Origin: Spirochaetales bacterium
GTDB taxonomy: Bacteria > Spirochaetota > Spirochaetia > Sphaerochaetales > Sphaerochaetaceae
Reading direction: 5' to 3'
Assembly: GCA_028723145.1 (NCBI GenBank)
Contig: JAQYFM010000152.1
Coordinates: 1 to 14,066 of the forward strand
Length of the DNA: 14,066 nucleotides
This document shows positions 1-6,517 of the stretch, in pieces. Within the stretch, counting starts at the first letter, position 1. Every line of letters begins with the position of its first letter. A program made the position numbers and the translations under genes. The notes below the pieces were generated by a model. That model had not been told where the DNA came from. It saw only the letters and a program-made list of their open reading frames with translations, and did not search any database.

Positions 1-42
1 ACTTCTTTGTCTCTTATCAAATGAAGGTATTACAGAAAAGAA

Positions 43-2043
43 TTACTTCTTTCTAAATTTCTCAAGCATTGCACTTAGTGCTGCTAGCTTATCTTCAGTT
101 GAAGATTCCTCCTCTCCTGCAACTTTATTACTAATTAATGATGAAGGAATTTCCTCTATAAAACGAGATGGAAGGCAGAGATGATTTTCTCCCATTCTAT
201 CTTTTCTGTTTTCACAATAGGTAATAGTTAATTCCTTTTTAGCTCTTGTAACAGCAACATAGAAAAGACGCCTTTCCTCCTCAATATTTTGAGGGTTTTC
301 TTCTAATGCGCGACTTGAAGGAATGATGTTATCTTCAATACCTGCTAAGTAAACAGTATTAAATTCCAGGCCTTTTGCAGCATGCATTGTCATTAAGTTT
401 ACTTTTCCCTTTTCAACATCGCTATTTTCTTCACCTAAGATCATAACAAGATTTAGATAATCCCTTAGAGAGGTATCTGGATTAGATTTTTCATAGCGAC
501 TAATTCTTTGTCGCAAGAATTCTAATGACTGCATTTTATAGTCAACAGTTTTTGGACTTTCAGGATAGTCCTCATGAAGTTTTTCTCTATACGAAATGTC
601 ATCAATAATTGTTGAAAGTAAATTAGCCTTTTGATTATTCTCTGCTAAATTCTGCCAAGTGATAATCATTTGAACAAAGTTCTTTAAAGCTTCCTGTGTT
701 TTACTATTAATTGGAGCATCTTGAGCATATGCAAAATCTGAAATAGCATCAAATAGAGTAGTCTTTTTCTTATCTGCCCATTGACGTAGCTTTTCAATTG
801 TTACTCTACCAATACCTCTCCTTGGAGTGTTAATAATCCTTAATAGTGATACATCATCATCAATATTAACAATTACTTTAAGATAGCATAGTAAATCTCT
901 AATTTCTTTTCTGTCAAAAAAACTTTGACCACCAGAAACTTGAGTTGGAATAGAGTTTTCCATTAAAGCTGTTTCAAGCTTTGAGAGCAAAGTATTAGTC
1001 CTTACAAGTACGGCGAAATCAGAGTAGGCAAGACATTCCTTTCTTGATCGGTCTTTTATTTGCTGTGCAATATAATAGGCTTCCTCTTCTTCATCCTCAT
1101 TGCTAGTTACATAAATTTGGCTACCTTTAGAGTCCTCTGTCCATAGCTTCTTTTCTTTACGTTTTTCATTGTGTGTGATAATAGTGTTTGCAGCTTCAAG
1201 AATATTGCCACTACAGCGGTAATTTCTTTCAAGCTTAAATTCCTTTAGAGATGGAAAATCATGTTCAAAATTTACAATATTTTGATAGTTAGCACCACGC
1301 CAAGAATAAATTGATTGATCATCATCACCAACAACTGCAATATTTTGATATTTTTTAGCTATCATTGTGACAAACTTATATTGAAGTAAAGAAGTATCTT
1401 GGAATTCATCTACTAAAATATACTTAAATCTTTCTTGTACAGCATTTAAGACATCAGGACATTTTTCAAAGATTTTAATTGGAAGTAAAATTAAATCATC
1501 AAAATCTACAACGTTATATGCTTTTTGGGTAGCTACAAATTCCTTATAAATTTCATCTAAAGCACTATCTTTTTTTTCAATAGCCTTATGGCGTTCACAC
1601 TTAATATCAGAAAAGAGCTGAAGTAGTGAATTAATATTGTAGTTAGATAACTCATAGCCAAGGCTGACGATAACATTTCGTAGTAGTGAAGTGTTATCAT
1701 TAGTATCATAAACTGTAAAGTTATTTTTATATCCTAAGTGCTGGATATATTGCTTTAAGAGTCCTAGGCCAAATGAATGGAATGTCGTAGCTGTAATATG
1801 CTTATATTTATTTTTAGTTAAAGCATTTATACGCTCTTTCATCTCTTTTGCAGCTTTATTTGTAAAAGTTAATGCAAGAATTTCTTTATCATTAATTCCT
1901 TCTTCAAGCATATATGCAATTCTATAGGTGAGCATTCTGGTTTTACCAGATCCTGCACCAGCAATAATTAAGGAAGGACCATTGATATTTGCAGCCGCTT
2001 TTGCTTGTTCACTATTAAGCTCTTTAACTAAATCTATTGACAT
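43..2043 (-). CDS. uvrD: UvrD/Rep/PcrA-type superfamily 1 DNA helicase
   Basis: ATP-dependent 3'-5' DNA helicase of the UvrD/Rep/PcrA family, acting in nucleotide excision and mismatch repair or in clearing blocked replication forks. From ATG 2043 it is 666 residues, close to E. coli Rep. Numbered from the in-frame TTG at 2082, the motifs run in order: Walker A GAGSGKT (42-48), motif Ia TFTNKAAKEM (72-81), motif II DEFQDT (225-230), motif III GDDDQSIYSWRGA (252-264), motif IV ERNYRC (285-290), motif V TMHAAKGLEF (565-574) and motif VI RRLFYVAVTRAKKEL (604-618). All catalytic motifs look intact. I chose the ATG because family alignment begins at MSIDLVKELNSEQ and the TTG at 2080-2082 coincides with a possible -35 box. 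Neither start has a good Shine-Dalgarno. It stands alone on its strand; the gene beyond position 43 is not visible. UvrD, PcrA and Rep cannot be told apart from sequence alone. Confidence 0.95.
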   Translation of the reverse strand: MSIDLVKELNSEQAKAAANINGPSLIIAGAGSGKTRMLTYRIAYMLEEGINDKEILALTFTNKAAKEMKERINALTKNKYKHITATTFHSFGLGLLKQYIQHLGYKNNFTVYDTNDNTSLLRNVIVSLGYELSNYNINSLLQLFSDIKCERHKAIEKKDSALDEIYKEFVATQKAYNVVDFDDLILLPIKIFEKCPDVLNAVQERFKYILVDEFQDTSLLQYKFVTMIAKKYQNIAVVGDDDQSIYSWRGANYQNIVNFEHDFPSLKEFKLERNYRCSGNILEAANTIITHNEKRKEKKLWTEDSKGSQIYVTSNEDEEEEAYYIAQQIKDRSRKECLAYSDFAVLVRTNTLLSKLETALMENSIPTQVSGGQSFFDRKEIRDLLCYLKVIVNIDDDVSLLRIINTPRRGIGRVTIEKLRQWADKKKTTLFDAISDFAYAQDAPINSKTQEALKNFVQMIITWQNLAENNQKANLLSTIIDDISYREKLHEDYPESPKTVDYKMQSLEFLRQRISRYEKSNPDTSLRDYLNLVMILGEENSDVEKGKVNLMTMHAAKGLEFNTVYLAGIEDNIIPSSRALEENPQNIEEERRLFYVAVTRAKKELTITYCENRKDRMGENHLCLPSRFIEEIPSSLISNKVAGEEESSTEDKLAALSAMLEKFRKK

Positions 2044-2053
2044 ACAAGGATGT

Positions 2054-2082
2054 AACCTAGCAGTAAATTTATTAATTATCAA
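2054..2082 (-). promoter_or_regulatory. candidate sigma-70 promoter of the helicase gene
   Basis: On the minus strand TTGATA (2082-2077) is followed after 17 bases by TAGGTT (2059-2054). The -35 is good (5 of 6) and the -10 is poor (3 of 6). The predicted transcript would begin within about four bases of the ATG at 2043, giving little or no leader. Weak on its own; it gains some weight from the similar arrangement at the hemolysin III gene. Confidence 0.3.
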
Positions 2083-2265
2083 GGGGGCAAAAGAGAGGAA
2101 AACATTTGATATTTAAAGCTATTTTTTCCTCTATAAATAGTTATAGAATCATTAATATTTTTTGCTCACATTATTCATATTTTGAAGTTATTCTCCACAT
2201 ATTACTATTTATTCTTCTTATACGGTTCATTAAAAACGACCTCTCAGAATAATAAAGTGTTTCAC

Positions 2266-2280
2266 TAGGAGGGTAATTGG
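2266..2280 (+). promoter_or_regulatory. strong ribosome binding site of the TolC-family remnant
   Basis: AGGAGGG at 2267-2273 sits seven bases before the ATG at 2281. A possible promoter lies upstream: TTGAAG (2182-2187), an 18-base spacer, then TATTTA (2206-2211). Intact expression signals in front of a broken gene suggest that the gene was lost recently. Confidence 0.6.
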
Positions 2281-2690
2281 ATGATTAAGAAAATTCTTTT
2301 ATCACTAGTTTTAACACTATTATTTAGTTCTTTATTTGCATCTGAAATTTCAAAAATGATGCAATAGAAAGTACCAAAAACAATAGCATTACACTTGCTA
2401 TAGCTAAGGAACAATTAGAACAAAATATTCGTTCTTCTCAAGTACTTGCTTCTTATTTACCTGAGATCTCTCTAACTGGTTCAGTATCGTCACATGGTTC
2501 CTTAGCTTCAGGTAGTTTCACTCCTTTTAATGCAAATATTAATGCAGGTATTAGTTGGAGTATTGGAGCTTCTTTTATTGGTAAAAACGAAGCATATCTA
2601 ATTTTGAATAAGAATAGAAATATTAAGAGTAAAAATCCTAATTCACTTAAATATCAATAAAAGGAATATGATTTAAAATTAGTAAAGTAA
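2281..2690 (+). pseudogene. decayed TolC-family outer-membrane efflux protein (5' remnant)
   Basis: The ATG at 2281 opens a clean signal peptide (MIKKILLSLVLTLLFSSLFA), then the frame stops at TAG 2365-2367. One frame over, starting at 2355, the reading continues as NDAIESTKNNSITLAIAKEQ and then ASYLPEISLTGSVSSHG. This is the usual beginning of a mature TolC-family (outer membrane factor) protein: an A-x-x-x-A-x-x-N-x-x-L helix followed by the LPxIslxgs segment. Adding one A to the run of five at 2352-2356 joins the two frames exactly. A second stop (TAA 2658-2660) follows, then KEYDLKLVK in the same frame before another stop at 2688-2690. About 135 codons remain where the family has 400-500, so the 3' two-thirds are missing. 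No partner efflux genes are nearby. The family call rests on pattern recognition of this segment; decay is certain. Confidence 0.78.
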
Positions 2691-2694
2691 AAAA

Positions 2695-2717
2695 TAGGCG
2701 GATGATTCATCCGCCTA
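2695..2717 (-). terminator. intrinsic terminator after mntP
   Basis: A near-perfect inverted repeat, taggcggatga / tcatccgccta (11 possible base pairs about one central base, so a few inner pairs open as the loop). Read on the minus strand it is followed by a U-rich tract (ATTTTTTACTTT, complement of 2683-2694). It lies five bases past the mntP stop codon and ends the right-to-left cluster. Confidence 0.88.
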
Positions 2718-2722
2718 AACCA

Positions 2723-3301
2723 TTAAAAGAAGCTTGAAATAAATATTTCAAGTCCAATAATTATTAATATTATACCACCAAATATATTTGCCTTTCTTCC
2801 CAGCTTTGATCCAGCTTTTTTACCAAGGACTAAACCGAATGTACAAATAATAAAGGTTACAAGAGCAATAATCCCACTTGCAGAAAGCGCATGTAATGCA
2901 TCGTACTCTGCAATGGTAAAGCCAACTGAAAGTGCATCAATACTAGTTGCAATTCCTTGTACTATTAACTTCTTAAAAGTAAGAATAGTGCATTGCTCAT
3001 GTACTTCCTCTTCCTCATCTTTTTCTCTAATCATAGAAATACCAATGTATGAAAGAAGTATTAAAGCAATGTATGGTATTACCTTTTCTAGTGCAGAGAA
3101 CCAGTTGATAATCGTATGAACACAAACCCATCCGATTATAGGCATTAACGCTTGGAAAAAAGCAAAAGTAAAGGCAATTAGTATTACCTTTTTCTTTGTC
3201 ATTCTACACTCATTTAAGCCATTTGCTAAGGAAACAGAGAATGCATCCATCGCAAGACCTATTCCAAGTGCAATGCTATTAATGAAAAATACACTATTCA
3301 T
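2723..3301 (-). CDS. mntP: MntP-family manganese efflux pump
   Basis: Inner-membrane exporter that removes excess Mn2+ from the cytoplasm. The 192 residues match the usual size and show six hydrophobic segments built as two related halves. Each half carries the family signature: GLAMDAFSVSLANG (15-28) in the first and GIATSIDALSVGF (116-128) in the second, with the acidic residues D19 and D122 expected to contact the metal. A charged cytoplasmic linker rich in E/D (93-102) joins the halves. The start codon lies two bases past the DUF362 stop; the Shine-Dalgarno AAAAGGA is inside the end of that gene, so translation is likely coupled. Many mntP genes follow a yybP-ykoY manganese riboswitch. 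There is no room for one here, so control must be through the upstream operon or absent. Confidence 0.93.
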   Translation of the reverse strand: MNSVFFINSIALGIGLAMDAFSVSLANGLNECRMTKKKVILIAFTFAFFQALMPIIGWVCVHTIINWFSALEKVIPYIALILLSYIGISMIREKDEEEEVHEQCTILTFKKLIVQGIATSIDALSVGFTIAEYDALHALSASGIIALVTFIICTFGLVLGKKAGSKLGRKANIFGGIILIIIGLEIFISSFF

Positions 3302-3303
3302 AA

Positions 3304-4404
3304 TTAATCCTTTTCAATTTCAATTGCTGCTACTGGACACATTTCATGGCAACAGTAACATCTAACACATTTATTTTGATCAAGTGTTACCTTATTGTTT
3401 TGTAGTGATAGTGCCTTAGCCGGACAAATATCAATACACCTCTTACATCTTATGCACTTTGTTTCATTAAAGTTAGGAGTAGGGCGCTTTTGAGCTTTTT
3501 TCCTATCTAATGAACGAGTCAGAAAAGGTATTAATAGGGACTTAATTAAACCTTCCTTTTTAGCAACATCAACAATTCTAAAATCTTTAATAACTAAGGA
3601 ATTAGGATTTTCAATTGTCCAAGTTGGATTTAAGTTGGTAAGGCCTTTTCTCTTTCCTTCATTTAATATTGGGATATCACCATCTTTATATCCCATAATT
3701 ATTCTCATCGCTTCATCAGCTTCAAAGCAATCAGAAGAACCGATTAATAGGCCAATTTGTCTAAGTGTACCATTTGCAGGACCAGGACCTTCCATACCAA
3801 TAATTGAATCAACAATGCCATAGGAAGCTCCACTTTCTTTAAAAATATCACAAATTAAGGACGCAAACTTCTCTCGTGATGCCGCCTTAATGTGGCATGG
3901 ACTTTTATTTAAGCCTGGAAGTGTTCCAAACATATTCTTTACACATCCAGTTAAATACATAAGCTCATGAGTTTTAAACTTAGCAAGAGAGATAACTACA
4001 TCAACTTCATCTAGAACTGCAGCCATAGTAAGCTTTGTTTTTCTATTTATTTTGTGTACTCTAGGATTAGCAGCAAAGTTTACCCAAGTTGCATTAGTTT
4101 TCTCACATACATCTGCTATTTTACAGTTCTTACCATGAAATTGAGGAGTATGAAGACCTGGGGAATCACCAACTAAAACCTCTTTAGCACCTTTTTGTTT
4201 ACAAATATTAACCATTGCTTCAACTACAACAGGGTTAGTAGTAATTCCAAGTTCCGGCTTACTATCTGATAAGATATTTGGTTTTAATAATACCTTTTTA
4301 TTTTCAACTACTGGGAAATCAGAGTTTTCAATAACCTTTAGTAATGAGGAATAAACCTCTTCATACTCATATGTTGGACACTTTTGAATTGCAACTTTAC
4401 TCAT
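3304..4404 (-). CDS. DUF362 protein with C-terminal 2x[4Fe-4S] ferredoxin domain
   Basis: 366 residues. Residues about 1-300 form a DUF362 domain, recognisable from VLLKPNIL, the VGDSPG segment, SLAKFKTHELMYLTG and GCVKNMFGTLPG. The C-terminus is a bacterial-type ferredoxin with two CxxCxxCxxxCP motifs, CIRCKRCIDICP (317-328) and CVRCYCCHEMCP (346-357), so two 4Fe-4S clusters are expected. No signal peptide or membrane segment is seen; it should be cytoplasmic. The family is common in anaerobes and its reaction is not established to my knowledge; an electron-transfer role is inferred only from the clusters. The first eight bases overlap the end of the methyltransferase gene (ATGAGTAA) with AAGGA just before, and mntP follows two bases later. 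This arrangement says co-expression, not a shared pathway. Confidence 0.9.
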   Translation of the reverse strand: MSKVAIQKCPTYEYEEVYSSLLKVIENSDFPVVENKKVLLKPNILSDSKPELGITTNPVVVEAMVNICKQKGAKEVLVGDSPGLHTPQFHGKNCKIADVCEKTNATWVNFAANPRVHKINRKTKLTMAAVLDEVDVVISLAKFKTHELMYLTGCVKNMFGTLPGLNKSPCHIKAASREKFASLICDIFKESGASYGIVDSIIGMEGPGPANGTLRQIGLLIGSSDCFEADEAMRIIMGYKDGDIPILNEGKRKGLTNLNPTWTIENPNSLVIKDFRIVDVAKKEGLIKSLLIPFLTRSLDRKKAQKRPTPNFNETKCIRCKRCIDICPAKALSLQNNKVTLDQNKCVRCYCCHEMCPVAAIEIEKD

Positions 4405-5203
4405 CTCTTTTCCTTATTAAACAGGCGTATAATGGACCTAAATTATTAGCTGTATCAGGAAGAATAATTCTGCCATACATCCTTTCTTCACTAAATTCTA
4501 AATTAATATCTACTATATCAAATAAACCTGCTTTTCTCTTTAATAGCTTTTCAATTACCTTTTCATCCTCTTCAGGGTTTATTGAACAAGTTGAATATAA
4601 AATATAGCCACCTTTTTTAACCGCATCAAAAGCACTGGCAAGAAGAGCATATTGCTCGATGGCAAGTCTTTTAGGTCTAGAAGGAGACCACATAGCTAAA
4701 TGTTTTTCGCTTTTAATTACATGACGCTCACTAGAGCATGGGGCATCAAGGAGAATTGCATCATACGCTTCCTTTTCATGAAGTCCCCATGTTGATGCAT
4801 CGTAGCATGTTGTATTTATTTTCTCATGCCAGGAGAGTGGTGTGTGTGATTTTATTACCTCATCTAATCGCTGTTTTCTATCTCTTGATCTATCATTAGC
4901 GGTGAGTGTAATTTCGCCATTCATCCTAGATAGCATAACTAAGGTTTTACCACCAGGTGCTGCACACATATCAAGGACTCTATCACCTTGTTTTAATGGA
5001 AGAAGAGAAGCAACTAAAATAGAGGCTCTGTCTAAGAAATATTCATTAGTTAAGTTTTCAGAAAAACTTACACTCTCATTATCCTTTAACAGAGCTGCTT
5101 TTAAAGATAAATATCTTTCATTATATATTGCACTATAGTAGTTATCGAATGCTTCTAGTCGTTTAATTCTTTCTTTTTCAGCTTTTTCCTTCTTGTTGCC
5201 CAT
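4397..5203 (-). CDS. NSUN/RsmB-family RNA (cytosine-5) methyltransferase
   Basis: SAM-dependent enzyme making 5-methylcytosine in RNA, most likely rRNA or tRNA. It has 268 residues, a Rossmann fold and no extra N-terminal RNA-binding or C-terminal PUA domain, shorter than RsmB or RsmF. Motifs: SAM-binding DMCAAPGGKT (78-87), motif IV DAPCSSERH (153-161) with C156, and motif VI STCSINPEED (204-213) with C206, the expected catalytic pair. The SSERH wording after DAPC and the WSPSRPKRL stretch resemble the NSUN3/NSUN4 branch more than E. coli RsmB, but I cannot fix the target base. The lysine/glutamate-rich N-terminus (1-17) may be an extension. No Shine-Dalgarno precedes ATG 5203; TATCAT at 5217-5212 could be a -10 element placing a transcript start next to the ATG, or the gene may rely on transcription from hemolysin III 21 bases upstream. 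Confidence 0.9.
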   Translation of the reverse strand: MGNKKEKAEKERIKRLEAFDNYYSAIYNERYLSLKAALLKDNESVSFSENLTNEYFLDRASILVASLLPLKQGDRVLDMCAAPGGKTLVMLSRMNGEITLTANDRSRDRKQRLDEVIKSHTPLSWHEKINTTCYDASTWGLHEKEAYDAILLDAPCSSERHVIKSEKHLAMWSPSRPKRLAIEQYALLASAFDAVKKGGYILYSTCSINPEEDEKVIEKLLKRKAGLFDIVDINLEFSEERMYGRIILPDTANNLGPLYACLIRKRDE

Positions 5204-5224
5204 AGAGACATATGATAGAAAAAA

Positions 5225-5881
5225 TTATAAAAGTGTTCTATAGAGTCCTATATAAAACCATAAAGATCCTGCTAAAACGAAGGTATGCCAAATAGCATGG
5301 TAGTGTGGAATCTTTTTAATTGCATAGAAGACTACACCCACAGAATATGTAATACCTCCACCAATTAGGTAGTAAAGTAATTCTTTTGGAATAAATGGAA
5401 CAACATCGTTCCAAAATAGAACAATACACCAACCCATCAAAAGATATAAAATTGGGTGAAGAGGCTTAAGTTTACCCCAAAAGATTAGTGTAAACCCTAC
5501 TCCTATTAAAGCTAAGAACCACATAAAAAATGTTAAGTAAATACACTTTTGGCTTCCAACATATAATAAAATTGGAGTGTAAGTACCTGCAATTAAGAAG
5601 TAGATGTTACTATGGTCTAAAATTCTACAAACTCTTTTTGCATTACCTCTTTTTAAATAGTGGTATAAGCCTGAAGCTGTATAGAGTAAAATATTAGAAA
5701 GTGCAAAGATAATAAAACCAACTTTAAGAGGTAATGGGGTTGTACTTTTAAACTTAAAGATAACTAAGAATAATCCGATAATAGATAAAAAGGACCCAAA
5801 GAAATGTGTATAAGCATTTTCTCTTTCTGCCTTTTTATCATCATAAACCTGTAGTGTTATGTGTTTTTCAAGCCAATTCAT
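5225..5881 (-). CDS. hemolysin III / PAQR family membrane protein
   Basis: Seven-helix integral membrane protein of the hemolysin III (YqfA/YplQ) group, related to eukaryotic PAQR receptors. From ATG 5881 it has 218 residues, normal for the family. Counting from the upstream TTG (5917), conserved points are ERENAYTHFFG (31-41), SGLYH (82-86), LDHSNIYFLIAGTYTP (100-115) and HAIWH (207-211). The set S82, H86, D101, H207 and H211 matches the metal-binding residues of the PAQR/CREST superfamily, so a zinc-dependent hydrolase-like site is plausible. Despite the name, a cytolytic role is doubtful for most members. I chose ATG 5881 (MNWLEKH) because a good promoter overlaps the TTG and the first 12 codons, and the family starts about 20-25 residues before the TH motif. 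The methyltransferase gene follows after 21 bases. Confidence 0.9.
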   Translation of the reverse strand: MNWLEKHITLQVYDDKKAERENAYTHFFGSFLSIIGLFLVIFKFKSTTPLPLKVGFIIFALSNILLYTASGLYHYLKRGNAKRVCRILDHSNIYFLIAGTYTPILLYVGSQKCIYLTFFMWFLALIGVGFTLIFWGKLKPLHPILYLLMGWCIVLFWNDVVPFIPKELLYYLIGGGITYSVGVVFYAIKKIPHYHAIWHTFVLAGSLWFYIGLYRTLL

Positions 5882-5888
5882 AGCTTCA

Positions 5889-5917
5889 ATAATAGAAATG
5901 TTACTATAAATCGTCAA
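5889..5917 (-). promoter_or_regulatory. sigma-70 promoter of the hemolysin III cluster
   Basis: On the minus strand TTGACG (5917-5912), an exact 17-base spacer, then TATTAT (5894-5889): 5 of 6 matches in both boxes. Seven bases further is the A of ATG 5881 or the base before it, so the predicted mRNA is leaderless. No Shine-Dalgarno is present. A terminator for the gene upstream ends ten bases before the -35 box, which fits a new transcription unit starting here. Confidence 0.65.
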
Positions 5918-5926
5918 AGATAAAAA

Positions 5927-5952
5927 TTAATACCCACAATAGTGAGTATTAA
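5927..5952 (-). terminator. intrinsic terminator after the divPAP gene
   Basis: Hairpin ttaatacccac / gtgagtattaa: eleven pairs with one mismatch around a four-base AATA loop. On the minus strand it is followed directly by five U (complement of 5922-5926) and then more A/U. It starts four bases past the divPAP stop and separates that gene from the hemolysin III cluster. Confidence 0.8.
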
Positions 5953-5955
5953 CTA

Positions 5956-6435
5956 TCATATGATTATATAGGTACCAATAAATCCAACTAGTAAGCCAAG
6001 AACCATTCCAGCAAATACTTGTGAAAATGAGTGTCCAAGCATAGTTTTTAAATGCTCTTGGTTAAAAAGTCCTTCATCATGGATTTGAGATAATATTTTT
6101 GACCATTCATTTATTACTTCAGCTTGCTTACCTGCTTCTTGTCTTACACCCATCGCATCATGCATAACGATAAAAGCAAAAACAAGGGAAATTGCAAAGG
6201 CAACAGAGCCAACTCCACTAGTTATTCCTATTGATGTAGTTAGCGCCATTACTGATGCTGAGTGGGAAGAAGGCATGCCTCCTGTTGTAATAAACATATG
6301 TTTATCAAACTTATAACCCATAAGAACTGCTATAAAAGGTTTTACTAATTGTGCGCTAACACAAGCTATAACTGCACAGATTAATGGTGCATTATGTAGA
6401 AAATCATCGTTAACTATTCTAATAATATTGTTCAC
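5956..6435 (-). CDS. divPAP / DUF212 family membrane phosphatase-like protein
   Basis: Member of PF02681 (divergent PAP2, 'acid phosphatase/vanadium-dependent haloperoxidase related'), 159 residues, the usual size. Signatures: QLVKPF (29-34) with K33, GGMPSSHSASVMAL (52-65), the MHDAMGVRQEAGKQA stretch (91-105) with R98, and LGHSFSQVFAGMVLG (133-147) with H135. The Lys, Ser-His, Arg and His residues resemble a rearranged PAP2 active site; an acid-phosphatase-like reaction in the membrane is inferred and the substrate is unknown. About four membrane segments are expected. It starts with GTG at 6435-6433 and has no Shine-Dalgarno. The neighbour aconitase is transcribed divergently across an 82-base gap. 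Confidence 0.88.
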   Translation of the reverse strand: MNNIIRIVNDDFLHNAPLICAVIACVSAQLVKPFIAVLMGYKFDKHMFITTGGMPSSHSASVMALTTSIGITSGVGSVAFAISLVFAFIVMHDAMGVRQEAGKQAEVINEWSKILSQIHDEGLFNQEHLKTMLGHSFSQVFAGMVLGLLVGFIGTYIII

Positions 6436-6517
6436 ATTTAGATTTTATATTTCATTCAGCTTTCTTGCAATATAAAAGAGATAATGGTATTTTTTTTAGC
6501 ATTATAGGAGATGCAAT
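6436..6517. promoter_or_regulatory. divergent promoter region, divPAP and acn-icd
   Basis: This AT-rich gap serves two divergent genes. For acn (plus strand), TTGCAA (6465-6470), 17 bases, TATTTT (6488-6493) is a moderate promoter with a leader of about 18 bases and Shine-Dalgarno AGGAG (6506-6510) seven bases from ATG 6518. For divPAP (minus strand) there are two options: TTGATG (6530-6525), 18 bases, TATAAT (6506-6501), giving a 60-base leader; or TATAAA (6449-6444) with no good -35, giving a start two bases from the GTG. None is proven. No clear operator palindrome is seen. Confidence 0.4.

Noticed and set aside
1..42. Possible terminator or next gene after the helicase
   Set aside because: No hairpin or convincing start can be seen in these 42 bases.
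2044..2082. Helicase N-terminal extension of 13 residues starting at TTG 2082
   Set aside because: It lies outside the usual family start, has no ribosome binding site, and its TTG coincides with a -35-like hexamer.
2094..2132. Inverted repeat agaggaaaa / ttttcctct with a 21-base loop upstream of the helicase
   Set aside because: Nine A-rich pairs with a large loop in AT-rich DNA; position and flanks do not fit a terminator or a known riboswitch, so it may be chance.
2696..2716. Perfect palindrome considered as an operator site
   Set aside because: Its position just after the mntP stop and the adjoining U-tract explain it as a terminator.
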